Source of the DNA: Pseudomonadales bacterium
Lineage (GTDB): Bacteria > Pseudomonadota > Gammaproteobacteria > Pseudomonadales > Azotimanducaceae
Reading direction: 5' to 3'
Assembly: GCA_028281885.1 (NCBI GenBank)
Contig: JANQJA010000009.1
Span: 186,001 to 250,000, forward strand
DNA: 64,000 nucleotides
The translations under genes and the position numbers were made by a program. The notes beneath the pieces are model-generated. The model did not search any database. It had not been told where the DNA came from and worked only from the letters and a program-made list of their open reading frames with translations. Positions 44,106 through 52,529 of the stretch are shown in pieces. Within the stretch, counting starts at the first letter, position 1; each line of letters begins with the position of its first letter.

Positions 44106-45988
44106 GCGTTCACCTGAACCTGGCGTAGCTTTCGGCTATCTCCCTGGCGTACGGTTCGACCGTCACGATCAAAATATTCCAGGATTTCAATACAGAGATT
44201 GCGACCCAGACCGGAGGCATCCCGGAACTGACGCACTGATATCTCGCCACCATTGGCGTCCACTGTTTCACGGACCAGGGTGAACAGGTTTTCGATGGCG
44301 TTGGGTAAAAAGAAGTGGCGAGGAGAAACCTGTATCAACAGGCCATGGTATCGACAATGATCCAACAGCCGGGCAACGGTGGCCACCGGGCGTTGCAACT
44401 TTGAGGCAATGTCATGCAGTGAAGGCGGATTCGAGGGCGTTTCCTGGAGCAGGCGTTCGACCTCTCGCCACAGGTCTGCCAGTGACGGGTCCATCATGGC
44501 TCGCCTGCCGGCGGGCTGGTACTTGCCGCCTTGATGCTCGATCAACTGTTCGCGTGAAAAACGCCTGAGCAAATGATTCAGAAAATCGGGCGACAGTTTC
44601 CTGTTGAGTCCCTTGTGGATATCGGCCACGTGGGCACCGGATTCAATGGGGTGTTCTGCCTGCCATCGGTGGATGAAACCAACCACTTCCTGTTTGATGG
44701 CGTCGAGCTGGCTGGCATGAATGGCGGTGTTACCGATAATGTGTCCGCCGCAGTCTGCCAGCAGCGCAGCGACGATGTCCTCCTGACTGGTTTCCGACTG
44801 AACAAACTCGGCCCAGTAAAAGCCGCTGGATGAGTGGTTGAGGAGATTTTCGATACGATCCCGGAGTGATTTGCCTTGTAAGTGATGCAGCTGGTCCAGT
44901 CGTTGTTGATGGTTTCTGCCTCGTTGTGGCGCAAAGGGATCGATCACCTGGCCGCCACCGATGGTTGCATCAGCGGCCTGCGTGCGAAGGATAAAACGAT
45001 CATGACGCCAGACATTCAGCGGGCGTGCCAGGATCAACTGGACGAGGCCGGATTCCCCCGGTTTGATCACCTTGCGGTCCAGCATGGCCACTCTTGCGGT
45101 GACATGACTGGCAGCGGTGTGGAAGTGGACGGGCATCCAGTGGCGAACCGGGGCGCTGCCTTCGAGAATGCGAAGCTGGACATCGATTCGGCGAGTGGTC
45201 TCTGTTTTCCTCGACGTCACCCAGTGACCCCGGCTGATTTCGTTGGCCTGGACCGGTCCCCTGAGGTTCAATGCGAGCCGGTCGCCGGCATGACCCGTGT
45301 CCGCTGTGACATTTTGACGATGGATACTTCGAATATGCGCAGGGTGGTTGTCAGGTGACAGCCACAGCGCATCTCCTGTGTTGATCTGGCCGTCGAAGAC
45401 CGAACCCGTTACCACGAGGCCCGCACCCTTTAGTGTGAATGCGCGATCGATGGCGAGACGAAATATCCCATCGCCGGACCTGGACTCAATCCGGGCCGCG
45501 CTTGCTTCGATCAATTGTTTCAGCTGCCGGATACCAGCCCCGGTCTCACCGGAGGTGGCCAGAACCGGCGCGGATGCCAGTGAGGTTTCGTGCACCAGTT
45601 CGGTGACTTCACGTCGAACTTCAGCAACCCTGGCGGGATCGACCAGATCGGTCTTGGTAATCACAATCCAGCCCCGGGACACGCCGAGCAGGTCCAGAAT
45701 CGCCAGGTGTTCCCGTGTCTGGGGCATGGGTCCGTCATCCGCGGCGACGGTCAGCAGCGCTGCATCGATGATCGAAACACCTGACAGCATGTTGGCAATA
45801 AAGCGGATGTGTCCCGGTACATCGATAAAGCCAACGCGATGGCTGCCAAAGTCGGTATAGGCGAAGCCGAGATCAATGGTGAGCCCCCGCGTCTTCTCTT
45901 CTTCCAGCCGATCTGTCTCGATCCCGGTCAGCGCGTGCACGAGACGTGTCTTGCCGTGATCAACGTGCCCCGCGGTGGCGACAATCAT
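44102..45988 (-). CDS. selB: Selenocysteine-specific elongation factor
   Basis: 628 residues. GTP-binding motifs AGHVDHGKT at the N-terminus, the DVPGH switch II motif, and TKTD for guanine specificity. Two EF-Tu-like beta barrels follow (VVTGSVFDG, LNLRG), and the C-terminal third contains winged-helix domains that bind the SECIS RNA hairpin. It delivers Sec-tRNA to UGA codons. Start ATG overlaps the selA stop. Length fits the E. coli protein (614). Belongs to a six-gene leftward operon. Confidence 0.96.
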   Translation of the reverse strand: MIVATAGHVDHGKTRLVHALTGIETDRLEEEKTRGLTIDLGFAYTDFGSHRVGFIDVPGHIRFIANMLSGVSIIDAALLTVAADDGPMPQTREHLAILDLLGVSRGWIVITKTDLVDPARVAEVRREVTELVHETSLASAPVLATSGETGAGIRQLKQLIEASAARIESRSGDGIFRLAIDRAFTLKGAGLVVTGSVFDGQINTGDALWLSPDNHPAHIRSIHRQNVTADTGHAGDRLALNLRGPVQANEISRGHWVTSRKTETTRRIDVQLRILEGSAPVRHWMPVHFHTAASHVTARVAMLDRKVIKPGESGLVQLILARPLNVWRHDRFILRTQAADATIGGGQVIDPFAPQRGRNHQQRLDQLHHLQGKSLRDRIENLLNHSSSGFYWAEFVQSETSQEDIVAALLADCGGHIIGNTAIHASQLDAIKQEVVGFIHRWQAEHPIESGAHVADIHKGLNRKLSPDFLNHLLRRFSREQLIEHQGGKYQPAGRRAMMDPSLADLWREVERLLQETPSNPPSLHDIASKLQRPVATVARLLDHCRYHGLLIQVSPRHFFLPNAIENLFTLVRETVDANGGEISVRQFRDASGLGRNLCIEILEYFDRDGRTVRQGDSRKLRQVQVNA

Positions 45989-47364
45989 GACAGCGTTAAC
46001 TGCGCCAGCTGCCGGATGAAATCGTCGCTCGACTCGATCGTTCTGACATCGAGGACAATTGTGCCGTCACTGATGCGACCGATCACCGGCACCGGTAATT
46101 CTCGAAGGGTTTTCGCGATGCGCTGCAGTTGCTGTTCGCTGCCGGGTTTGATCGTGAGTCCGAATCCAGGTAACAGGTCAGTGGGGAGTGCGCCGCTACC
46201 AATCTGGCCGTCACAGGGAGATACGGTGACCCGGATGTCATCGCCAAGTGCTTTCGCCAGGTGCGGTTCAATATCCCGGGCGGTCTGCTCGATCTGCTCT
46301 GCCGGTCTCGTTAGCAGGCGGAGGGTGGGCAATCTCTGCGGCAGGGTTTCCGGGTCCCGATACAGTTTGAGCACCTCGTGCAGGGCGGCGATGGTGAATT
46401 TGTCGACGCGAAGGGCGCGCTTGATCGGGTTGGCACGCAGCTGTTCGATGAGATCTCGTCGACCGACGACGATACCGGCCTGCGGTCCGCCGAGTAGTTT
46501 GTCGCCACTAAAAGTCACCAGGTCGGCACCGTTTGCGAGCGCTCCCTGTACGGTGGGCTCCCGGGGCAGGCCAAAACGTGACAGGTCCGTCAGCGTGCCG
46601 CTGCCGAGGTCAATGACCAGGGGCAGTTCGGCTTCGTGTGCGATGGCAGCGATGTCCGACTCCTGAGCCTCGTGGGTAAATCCTCTGATCTCATAGTTGC
46701 TGGTATGCACTTTCATGATCAGGGCCGTCTGTGGACTGACGGCATCTGCGTAGTCACGGGCATGGGTACGGTTGGTGGTGCCGACTTCTTTCAGCTCACT
46801 GCCGGCGCGCTGCATGATATCCGGGATTCGAAAGGAACCACCGATCTCAATCAGTTCGCCCCGCGATACCAGCACCTGCTGTCCCTGGGCGAGGGTATTG
46901 AGCACCAGGAGTACGGCCGCCGCATTGTTGTTGACGACCGTTGCTGCCTCGGCACCGGTGATTTCCATGACAATGGATTCGATGTGCCGGTCGCGATCGC
47001 CCCGCGCAGCGGTTTCAAGGTCGAATTCGAGGTTACTTGGATTGCGCGCGACGGCGGTAATGGCGGCGAGCGCATTTTCGGGCAAGGAGGCACGGCCGAG
47101 ATTTGTGTGCAGCACGGTGCCAGTCAGGTTATAGACGGTGGTCAGTGGAGCTGTATCCTGATTCACGAGGTGATCACTGACACTTGCCAGGATATCCGTA
47201 TCGGCAGGTATGGCGGCTGCCGGATTCGATCGAATATGGTTGAGCGTCAGTCGAATCGCCTGCTTGACGGGTTCGCGCCCGAACCGGGAAATGAGGGGTT
47301 GAGCAGCACTGGCACCAAGCAGTCGGTCTACCGAAGGAAGCGAGGCCAGTGTCCGGTCGCCCAT
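45985..47364 (-). CDS. selA: L-seryl-tRNA(Sec) selenium transferase
   Basis: 459 residues from the ATG at 47364, 1 nt after the upstream stop. A PLP enzyme that turns Ser-tRNA(Sec) into Sec-tRNA(Sec) with selenophosphate. Features: N-terminal VDRLLG tRNA-binding segment, NLTGTVLHTNLGRA, EFDLETAARGDR, VVNNNAAAVLLVLN, and the PLP lysine in FSGDKLLGGPQAG. A longer reading from 47463 would overlap the lipoprotein gene, so the ATG is preferred. E. coli SelA is 463 residues. Confidence 0.96.
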   Translation of the reverse strand: MGDRTLASLPSVDRLLGASAAQPLISRFGREPVKQAIRLTLNHIRSNPAAAIPADTDILASVSDHLVNQDTAPLTTVYNLTGTVLHTNLGRASLPENALAAITAVARNPSNLEFDLETAARGDRDRHIESIVMEITGAEAATVVNNNAAAVLLVLNTLAQGQQVLVSRGELIEIGGSFRIPDIMQRAGSELKEVGTTNRTHARDYADAVSPQTALIMKVHTSNYEIRGFTHEAQESDIAAIAHEAELPLVIDLGSGTLTDLSRFGLPREPTVQGALANGADLVTFSGDKLLGGPQAGIVVGRRDLIEQLRANPIKRALRVDKFTIAALHEVLKLYRDPETLPQRLPTLRLLTRPAEQIEQTARDIEPHLAKALGDDIRVTVSPCDGQIGSGALPTDLLPGFGLTIKPGSEQQLQRIAKTLRELPVPVIGRISDGTIVLDVRTIESSDDFIRQLAQLTLS

Positions 47365-47365
47365 T

Positions 47366-48028
47366 TCACTGCGTCGCCCGGGCCAGTTGTATCGCTTGTT
47401 GTAGCGGACCGAGCCTCCTGATCCAGGGATCGATCCTGAGTGCCCTGGTCCGCATCCACTCATTCATGGCGGCGGTAGCGGACGCCTGGTCAGGATAGAT
47501 GTCGAGCAGCAGGACATACAGCACGTCATCGCCGGATTGAATTCGTGCGTAGAGCGGCGATTCGATGCCGTTCGTGTTTGCATAGGCAATGATGTCGGCT
47601 TCGTTATCCAGGGCGATTAGCTGGACGGTAAAGAAATCCGCCGGCGCACTGAGCAACGGGTTGTCTTCGATGGAGGCGGGCAGGGGATCGCTCGCCACCG
47701 GCCAGGGATTCGGCTCTGGTGCAGTTGCCATTGGCGTCTCGGGATTGCGGGGTTCCGGCTGAATGGTTTTTACCAGCGTCAGGTCACGGGCCTTGCGACA
47801 CTCCCAGACCTCTTCGGACTGACCGTAACAATACCAGCGGGTCGGCTTGGTCTGGTCCGTGTCCAGCAATCGCGTTGCATTTCGTTCCCGCTCGTTTTCG
47901 GGGTTGCGTAGCAGGCCGCAGCCGCTGACGACACAACTGACGGCGAGCAGCAGAACAACGATGCGGATAAAAGGGGTAGTGGAGTGCTCCACTCGGGATA
48001 GAGTTGTGCGACTTTTCATGGCGTGCAT
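47366..48028 (-). CDS. SPOR-like lipoprotein
   Basis: 220 residues. A 20-odd-residue basic N-terminus precedes a hydrophobic stretch ending VVSGC, a lipobox. The C-terminal half contains FFTVQLIALDNEADIIAYANTN and VLLLDIYPDQASATAAMNEW, the pattern of a SPOR peptidoglycan-binding domain. It should sit in the envelope, possibly at septal glycan. It is embedded in the selAB operon without functional logic that I can see. Two starts (48028 and 48019) are possible. Confidence 0.8.
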   Translation of the reverse strand: MHAMKSRTTLSRVEHSTTPFIRIVVLLLAVSCVVSGCGLLRNPENERERNATRLLDTDQTKPTRWYCYGQSEEVWECRKARDLTLVKTIQPEPRNPETPMATAPEPNPWPVASDPLPASIEDNPLLSAPADFFTVQLIALDNEADIIAYANTNGIESPLYARIQSGDDVLYVLLLDIYPDQASATAAMNEWMRTRALRIDPWIRRLGPLQQAIQLARATQ

Positions 48029-48032
48029 TCAA

Positions 48033-49007
48033 TCATAGCTGTTGGCGGTGGGGAAACAGGCCGAAAATTCCGCCTGTGTGCAGAAAAACAATATCTTCGC
48101 TGTCGGTGAACTGCCCCCGATTCAATTCGGTTAACAATGCATCGAAAGCCTTGCCGGTATAGACCGGGTCGAACACAACGCCTTCGAGGCGAGCTACCCG
48201 TCGAATTGTATCGTAGACGTGTGGGGCCGCTTCTCCGTATCCTGGTCCGACATGCCCGTCGATGACGTTGATCGGCAGATTCGATGGATCAAGCTGGTGT
48301 TCGTAGCGGCGCTCCCAGCTCGCAATGTCCGCACTGATCTTGTTAATAAAGTAGGCTTCGTCATCGCACACATTAAAGGCAACCACCTGCGAACCGAGAC
48401 CATGCAGCGCGCGGCCGACGATCAGACCGCCGAGTGTCCCGCCGGAGCCGGTGGCTGAAACGATATAATCGGGTTCGATGCCAAGCTGACTAAAGTCATT
48501 GGCCAGTTCGCGGGTGGCATTGACATAACCCCAAAGGCCGATTTCGTCGCTCGCCCCGGTGGGGATGCAGAAGGGCGTTTCATCCAGGCTCCGCCATCGT
48601 TCTGCTTCCTCCGCAAATATTTCATCGACACGTCGCCATTCGTCCATAGTCAGGAATCGAACCTCGGCGCCAACCAGGCGATCCAGCATCAGGTTGCCGT
48701 CCGGGTCTTCGGGTTGTCCCCTCAGTAGCAACTGGCATTTGAGGCCGAGTTGCGCGGCGACGATGGCAGTGACACGGCAATGGTTGGATTGAACGCCGCC
48801 GCAGGTAATCAGCGTCGTCGCACCCTCGGCCAGCGCCTGGGCGACGGAGTACTCCAGTTTGCGCAGTTTGTTGCCGCTGGCGGCAGTTTCGGTCAGGTCA
48901 TCCCGTTTCAGCCAGATGCGGGGGCCACCCAGTTCACCCGATAGTCGATCCAGGGGAACGAGAGGTGTTGGCAGACGTGCCAGCTTGATCCGCGGTGCTT
49001 CCTTCAT
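48033..49007 (-). CDS. D-cysteine desulfhydrase / ACC deaminase-like PLP enzyme
   Basis: 324 residues. WLKRDDLTETAASGNKLRKLEY holds the PLP lysine, GGVQSNHCR the carboxylate-binding motif, and GSGGTLGGL the phosphate cup. LHTGGIFGLFPH closes the family pattern. Family members break D-cysteine into sulfide, pyruvate and ammonia, or open aminocyclopropane carboxylate. Position directly upstream of selA and selB in one overlapping operon makes a sulfur or selenium-handling role worth considering, for example cleavage of a seleno-amino acid, but that is inference. Its ATG overlaps the upstream thioesterase stop. Confidence 0.9.
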   Translation of the reverse strand: MKEAPRIKLARLPTPLVPLDRLSGELGGPRIWLKRDDLTETAASGNKLRKLEYSVAQALAEGATTLITCGGVQSNHCRVTAIVAAQLGLKCQLLLRGQPEDPDGNLMLDRLVGAEVRFLTMDEWRRVDEIFAEEAERWRSLDETPFCIPTGASDEIGLWGYVNATRELANDFSQLGIEPDYIVSATGSGGTLGGLIVGRALHGLGSQVVAFNVCDDEAYFINKISADIASWERRYEHQLDPSNLPINVIDGHVGPGYGEAAPHVYDTIRRVARLEGVVFDPVYTGKAFDALLTELNRGQFTDSEDIVFLHTGGIFGLFPHRQQL

Positions 49008-49477
49008 GACTTGAGGGAAATGACATACCGACCGGACAGGGTCATGGCAACAGTGTCGTTGACCATGACGCGAGGTGTGAGGATGAGCGATGCCCGGCCA
49101 TTGTCCCGCAGGGTCTGTTCACAGGATTTCCAGGCGTCCGGCAACTCGCAGATGCAATCGAACGGCTCGTAGACCGGTGCCTTGAAACTGACATCGCCGT
49201 TGGCGATCACCGTGTTCGAGTCGCCTTCGAACTGCGCCAGGGAAAGCTGGATCAGTCCCCATCCGGCGAGTGCCGCGATCGAGAACAGGCTGCCGCCAAA
49301 ACCCGAGCCCTGGTGGTTGGTGTTGGGCGCCAGGGGTGCGGTCAGCACCAACCGGTCATCCTGCCAGGACTTGACCCGCACTCCGAGGTGTTCGGAGATC
49401 GGAATAAGAGAGCGATACGCTGCCTCCAGGCTCTCGATGTCGGTGATTTTATTTGCGTCGCTCAATGATCCATGCAC
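49004..49477 (-). CDS. Hotdog-fold thioesterase (YiiD C-terminal type)
   Basis: About 157 residues from a GTG at 49477. SLEAAYRSLIPISEHLGVRVKSW, HQGSGFGGSLFSIAALAGWGLI and the later GDVSFKAPV follow the YiiD-C/PaaI hotdog thioesterase pattern. Probably hydrolyses an acyl-CoA. An ATG at 49534 would start inside the divergent apbE gene, and its first 20 residues look unlike the family, so the shorter start is more likely, though its ribosome binding site is poor. First gene of the leftward sel operon. Confidence 0.8.
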   Translation of the reverse strand: MHGSLSDANKITDIESLEAAYRSLIPISEHLGVRVKSWQDDRLVLTAPLAPNTNHQGSGFGGSLFSIAALAGWGLIQLSLAQFEGDSNTVIANGDVSFKAPVYEPFDCICELPDAWKSCEQTLRDNGRASLILTPRVMVNDTVAMTLSGRYVISLKS

Positions 49478-49533
49478 TGCAGTTGTGTGCGCGTCAGCAT
49501 ACAATATTGGCGGCAAACTTGGGGAGAAGGGCA

Positions 49534-50526
49534 TTGTTGTATCGGGTCGCAGGCGTTCTTTTGCTGTTGGTCGGCGTGGCCGGGTGCCAGGAGACTGGCC
49601 AGATAGTGTTCACGGGCCAGACCATGGGCACGACCTACGTGGTCAAGGTGGTGGCGGAGGAGGTTGATCGCGATCGGCTTCAGACCGAAATCGATGCCCG
49701 GCTGGTGGCAGTTAACGATGCCATGAGTACCTATATACCGACCTCGGAGATCTCCCGGTTCAACCAGGCGCCGGTTGGCGAGTGGTTCCCTGCATCGGCG
49801 GGGCTGATCGAAGTCGTCAGGCTGGCTCAGGACATCCATTCGCTGTCAGCCGGCCGCTACGATGTGACGATTGGACCGCTGGTTAATCTCTGGGGTTTCG
49901 GGCCGACGCCAACGGATGACATGGAGGCGCCCTCGGCCGGGGCCATCGCAGAGACGATGTCAAAGGTCGGTATGAATCACCTGCGTATTCGGGACGATGC
50001 CCTGATGAAGGATGTCCCGATTTATCTCGATCTGTCATCGGTGGCCAAGGGCTATGGTGTCGATCAGGTAGCGACCGTGCTCGACGCGCATGGACTATCC
50101 AACTATCTGGTGGAGATCGGCGGCGAGTTGCTTGCCCGGGGCATGAATGAGCGTGATACCTATTGGCGGGTGGCAGTCGAACGACCGGAGCTGGGTCCCC
50201 GGAGTGCGGTGACCGCGATCGAACTGGTCGATGAGGCGATTGCGACCTCGGGCGATTACCGAAATTACATTGAGATCGACGGGACACGTTATTCACATTT
50301 GATTGATCCAGCCACTGGCGAACCAATCCATCACAACCTGGCGTCCGTAAGTGTTATTGCACCCACCACGGCTCTCGCCGATGCATTCGCGACGGCCATA
50401 TTTGTGATGGGCGCCGATGAGGGGCTGGCGCTGGCCGAGGCGCAGGGATTGCCTGTTTTTGTTATCATCAAACAATCTGACGGATTCGAAGTACGGCATT
50501 CGTCCGCGTTCGAGGACTACCTGTAA
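49534..50526 (+). CDS. apbE: FAD:protein FMN transferase (ApbE)
   Basis: About 330 residues. LLLLVGVAGC is a lipoprotein signal. GQTMGTTYVVKV, MSTYIPTSEISRFNQ, GPLVNLWGFGP, DLSSVAKGYGVD, and VDEAIATSGDYRNY are the ApbE motifs for FAD and magnesium. It attaches FMN to threonine residues of exported proteins such as NqrB and NqrC. The likely start is TTG at 49534 or 49537 after GGGGAGAAGG; a reading from 49453 adds residues without a signal-like start. Forms an operon with nqrM. Confidence 0.93.
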   Translation: MLYRVAGVLLLLVGVAGCQETGQIVFTGQTMGTTYVVKVVAEEVDRDRLQTEIDARLVAVNDAMSTYIPTSEISRFNQAPVGEWFPASAGLIEVVRLAQDIHSLSAGRYDVTIGPLVNLWGFGPTPTDDMEAPSAGAIAETMSKVGMNHLRIRDDALMKDVPIYLDLSSVAKGYGVDQVATVLDAHGLSNYLVEIGGELLARGMNERDTYWRVAVERPELGPRSAVTAIELVDEAIATSGDYRNYIEIDGTRYSHLIDPATGEPIHHNLASVSVIAPTTALADAFATAIFVMGADEGLALAEAQGLPVFVIIKQSDGFEVRHSSAFEDYL

Positions 50527-50741
50527 TGATCGAGTTTGTATTAACGCTGGTGATTATTTTGGCGGTTGTGGCCGGAATGGCAGTTGGCGTCATGAATGGC
50601 CGCAAGCCTATCAGCGGCTCCTGTGGCGGCCTGAATTCGCTGGGTGTCGGCGGCGCCTGCGAGATCTGTGGCGGTGACATGTCCAGATGCAAGGAACAGG
50701 GTGGTGACAACACCAGCGGGAATTTTTACCGCGCCGAGTAG
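50526..50741 (+). CDS. nqrM: Na+-NQR maturation protein NqrM
   Basis: 71 residues, one N-terminal membrane helix (FVLTLVIILAVVAGMAVGV), then CGGLNSLGVGGACEICGGD and a further Cys in SRCKE. The four-Cys pattern is that of NqrM (DUF539), needed to insert the iron centre of the sodium-translocating NADH:quinone reductase. The ATG shares one nt with the apbE stop (TAATG). The nqrABCDEF genes usually precede apbE-nqrM but are absent here, so the pair has been separated from its operon. Confidence 0.93.
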   Translation: MIEFVLTLVIILAVVAGMAVGVMNGRKPISGSCGGLNSLGVGGACEICGGDMSRCKEQGGDNTSGNFYRAE

Positions 50742-50768
50742 ATCAGCCTGTACTATCAGTCTGCATTC

Positions 50769-51881
50769 TTAGTTCGTATTCTCCCAGATGGCGCGCCGCT
50801 GCTGATAAAACGCATGGCTGGCGTTCATATCCTCAAGAAATTTCGGTAATTCCTGCATCAATAATGCCTGGGGCCCATCGACCAGTGCCTTGCCGGGTTC
50901 CGGGTGGAAGTCCACCAGGACCATGTTCGCGCCCGCAACCACGCCCTGGGCGGCGGTATGGGCAACGTCGAGGATATGGTCGCTGGATCGTTCCCGATTG
51001 CCCACCGAATGTGAAGGATCGACGCACACGGGCATGCGGGTCAGTCGTTTCACCACCGGCACGTGGGCAAAGTCCACCATGTTCCGGTGTGGCGCACCGG
51101 CTGAGCCGTGCATGCCCCGAAGGCAGAAGATGACATTGGAAGTGCCCTCGCTGGCAAGGTATTCCGCGGCGTTCAGGGACTCGTTCAAGGTGACGCCGTA
51201 ACCCCGCTTGAACAGCACTGGAAATTCCCGCTGCCTGCCGACGTGCTTGAGCAACTCGAAGTTCTGCGTGTTGCGGGTGCCGATTTGCAGCATGACGCCA
51301 GTGGGATTTCCGGTTGTCTGCAGCGCCTCGCTGATTTCGTCGATGTGATCTTCGTGTGTGACCTCCATCGCAATCACCTTGATGCCGTATTTGCCGGCTA
51401 GTTCGAATACCCATGGCAGACAGGATTTGCCGTGGCCCTGGAATGAATACGGGCTGGTGCGAGGCTTGTAGGCGCCCATGCGGGTACAGACCTGCCCATG
51501 CTCCGCCAGGGCACGCATCATCATCTCGACGTGTTCGGGGATATCGACCGCGCATAGTCCGGCGAAAACATGGAAGTTGTCCTGGGTAAACTCGACACCG
51601 TTGTATGAGAAGCCGGCACTGCGACGTTCATCCTTGTGCCGTCCCAGTATCCGGTACTCCTCCGAGATCCTGATGACATGATCAACCGCGTTGAATGCCT
51701 CGATGGGTTCCTGGTTGACCTTGTGTGTGTCACCCAGCAGATAGATCTCGGTCAATTTTTGTTCAGCGCCTTGCACTTCGTGCTGTCGCAGCGCGATGTT
51801 GGGCAGTTGCTCAAGATAGGCGATGACTTCCTTGAACTCTTCACTATCGGTGTCTGTATCCGGATTGAGTATCACGATCAT
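50769..51881 (-). CDS. 3-deoxy-7-phosphoheptulonate (DAHP) synthase, type I-beta
   Basis: About 370 residues. The N-terminal MIVILNPDTDTDSEEF region (1-90) is a ferredoxin-like regulatory domain. The barrel shows AGLCAVD, GAYKPRTSPYSFQGHG (KPRTS substrate motif), LKRGYG, CLRGMHGS and CVDPSHSVGNR, all known for class I-beta DAHP synthases (Thermotoga or Bacillus type). It starts the shikimate pathway from PEP and erythrose-4-phosphate. The ATG overlaps the stop of the PilZ gene upstream as ATGA. A longer reading from 52025 only overlaps that gene. Confidence 0.93.
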   Translation of the reverse strand: MIVILNPDTDTDSEEFKEVIAYLEQLPNIALRQHEVQGAEQKLTEIYLLGDTHKVNQEPIEAFNAVDHVIRISEEYRILGRHKDERRSAGFSYNGVEFTQDNFHVFAGLCAVDIPEHVEMMMRALAEHGQVCTRMGAYKPRTSPYSFQGHGKSCLPWVFELAGKYGIKVIAMEVTHEDHIDEISEALQTTGNPTGVMLQIGTRNTQNFELLKHVGRQREFPVLFKRGYGVTLNESLNAAEYLASEGTSNVIFCLRGMHGSAGAPHRNMVDFAHVPVVKRLTRMPVCVDPSHSVGNRERSSDHILDVAHTAAQGVVAGANMVLVDFHPEPGKALVDGPQALLMQELPKFLEDMNASHAFYQQRRAIWENTN

Positions 51882-52453
51882 GGTTGAGTGCTCCCTGGGC
51901 GCTTCCGACGATCTTCTGCCTGGCGATGAATGATATAGCGCTGAATAAGCTGTTCGTCTTCGTGGGGCAGATCGATGAATCGAGTGCCAATAATGTAACG
52001 CTCTGCCTGCTCCGCCAGCCGACAATGGCGGACTTCAGCGAAAGCCATCAGGGCAAGCAATGAATCCCGAAACAGCAGCCTGATGGCAAGATAACTGCCT
52101 CGTGGAAGCAGTTCTTCACCGACAAAAGAAATGCCCCCCTGGCTGATCATTGCCGGTGAATTGAAGCTCGTCGGTTCGCCTTCATGGAGGAGGGCAGTCT
52201 GGCCGAGCAGCTTCACCTGCCGATTGAGATTCGCGAGGAAGTCACCCAGTGCCTTGTCTTTCAATGCGATCTTTCTCAGCGAATCTTTCGCTTCAAGGTC
52301 GAGCCGGTACAGTTCCTTGACCGTTTCGATCGCGCCGGCGGTGCTGAAATATCCCGCCGGATCGGTGTCCAGGTCGGCACCGGATACCAATCGATAGCGG
52401 ACGTGAATATGATCCGCCAGACGATAATGATCACGTTTGTCGGGTGTCAGCAT
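51878..52453 (-). CDS. PilZ-like domain protein with central helical region
   Basis: 191 residues. An N-terminal DHYRLADHIHVRYRL segment, a helical DSLRKIALKDKALGDFLANLN region, and then a PilZ-like barrel: SPAMISQGGISFVGEELLP, AEVRHC and YIIGTRFIDLPHEDEQLIQRYI. The D/NxSxxG motif is changed to MISQGG, and the RxxxR is not clear, so c-di-GMP binding is uncertain. It is translationally coupled to the DAHP synthase, an odd partner. Divergent from lolC, 76 nt away. Confidence 0.75.
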   Translation of the reverse strand: MLTPDKRDHYRLADHIHVRYRLVSGADLDTDPAGYFSTAGAIETVKELYRLDLEAKDSLRKIALKDKALGDFLANLNRQVKLLGQTALLHEGEPTSFNSPAMISQGGISFVGEELLPRGSYLAIRLLFRDSLLALMAFAEVRHCRLAEQAERYIIGTRFIDLPHEDEQLIQRYIIHRQAEDRRKRPGSTQP

Positions 52454-52529
52454 GAGGCCATTTTAAACAAAGCGCATCGGATCCGGCATTCGTGGTTCAA
52501 TATAACTGCCATTTTGAGGGGAGACATCG

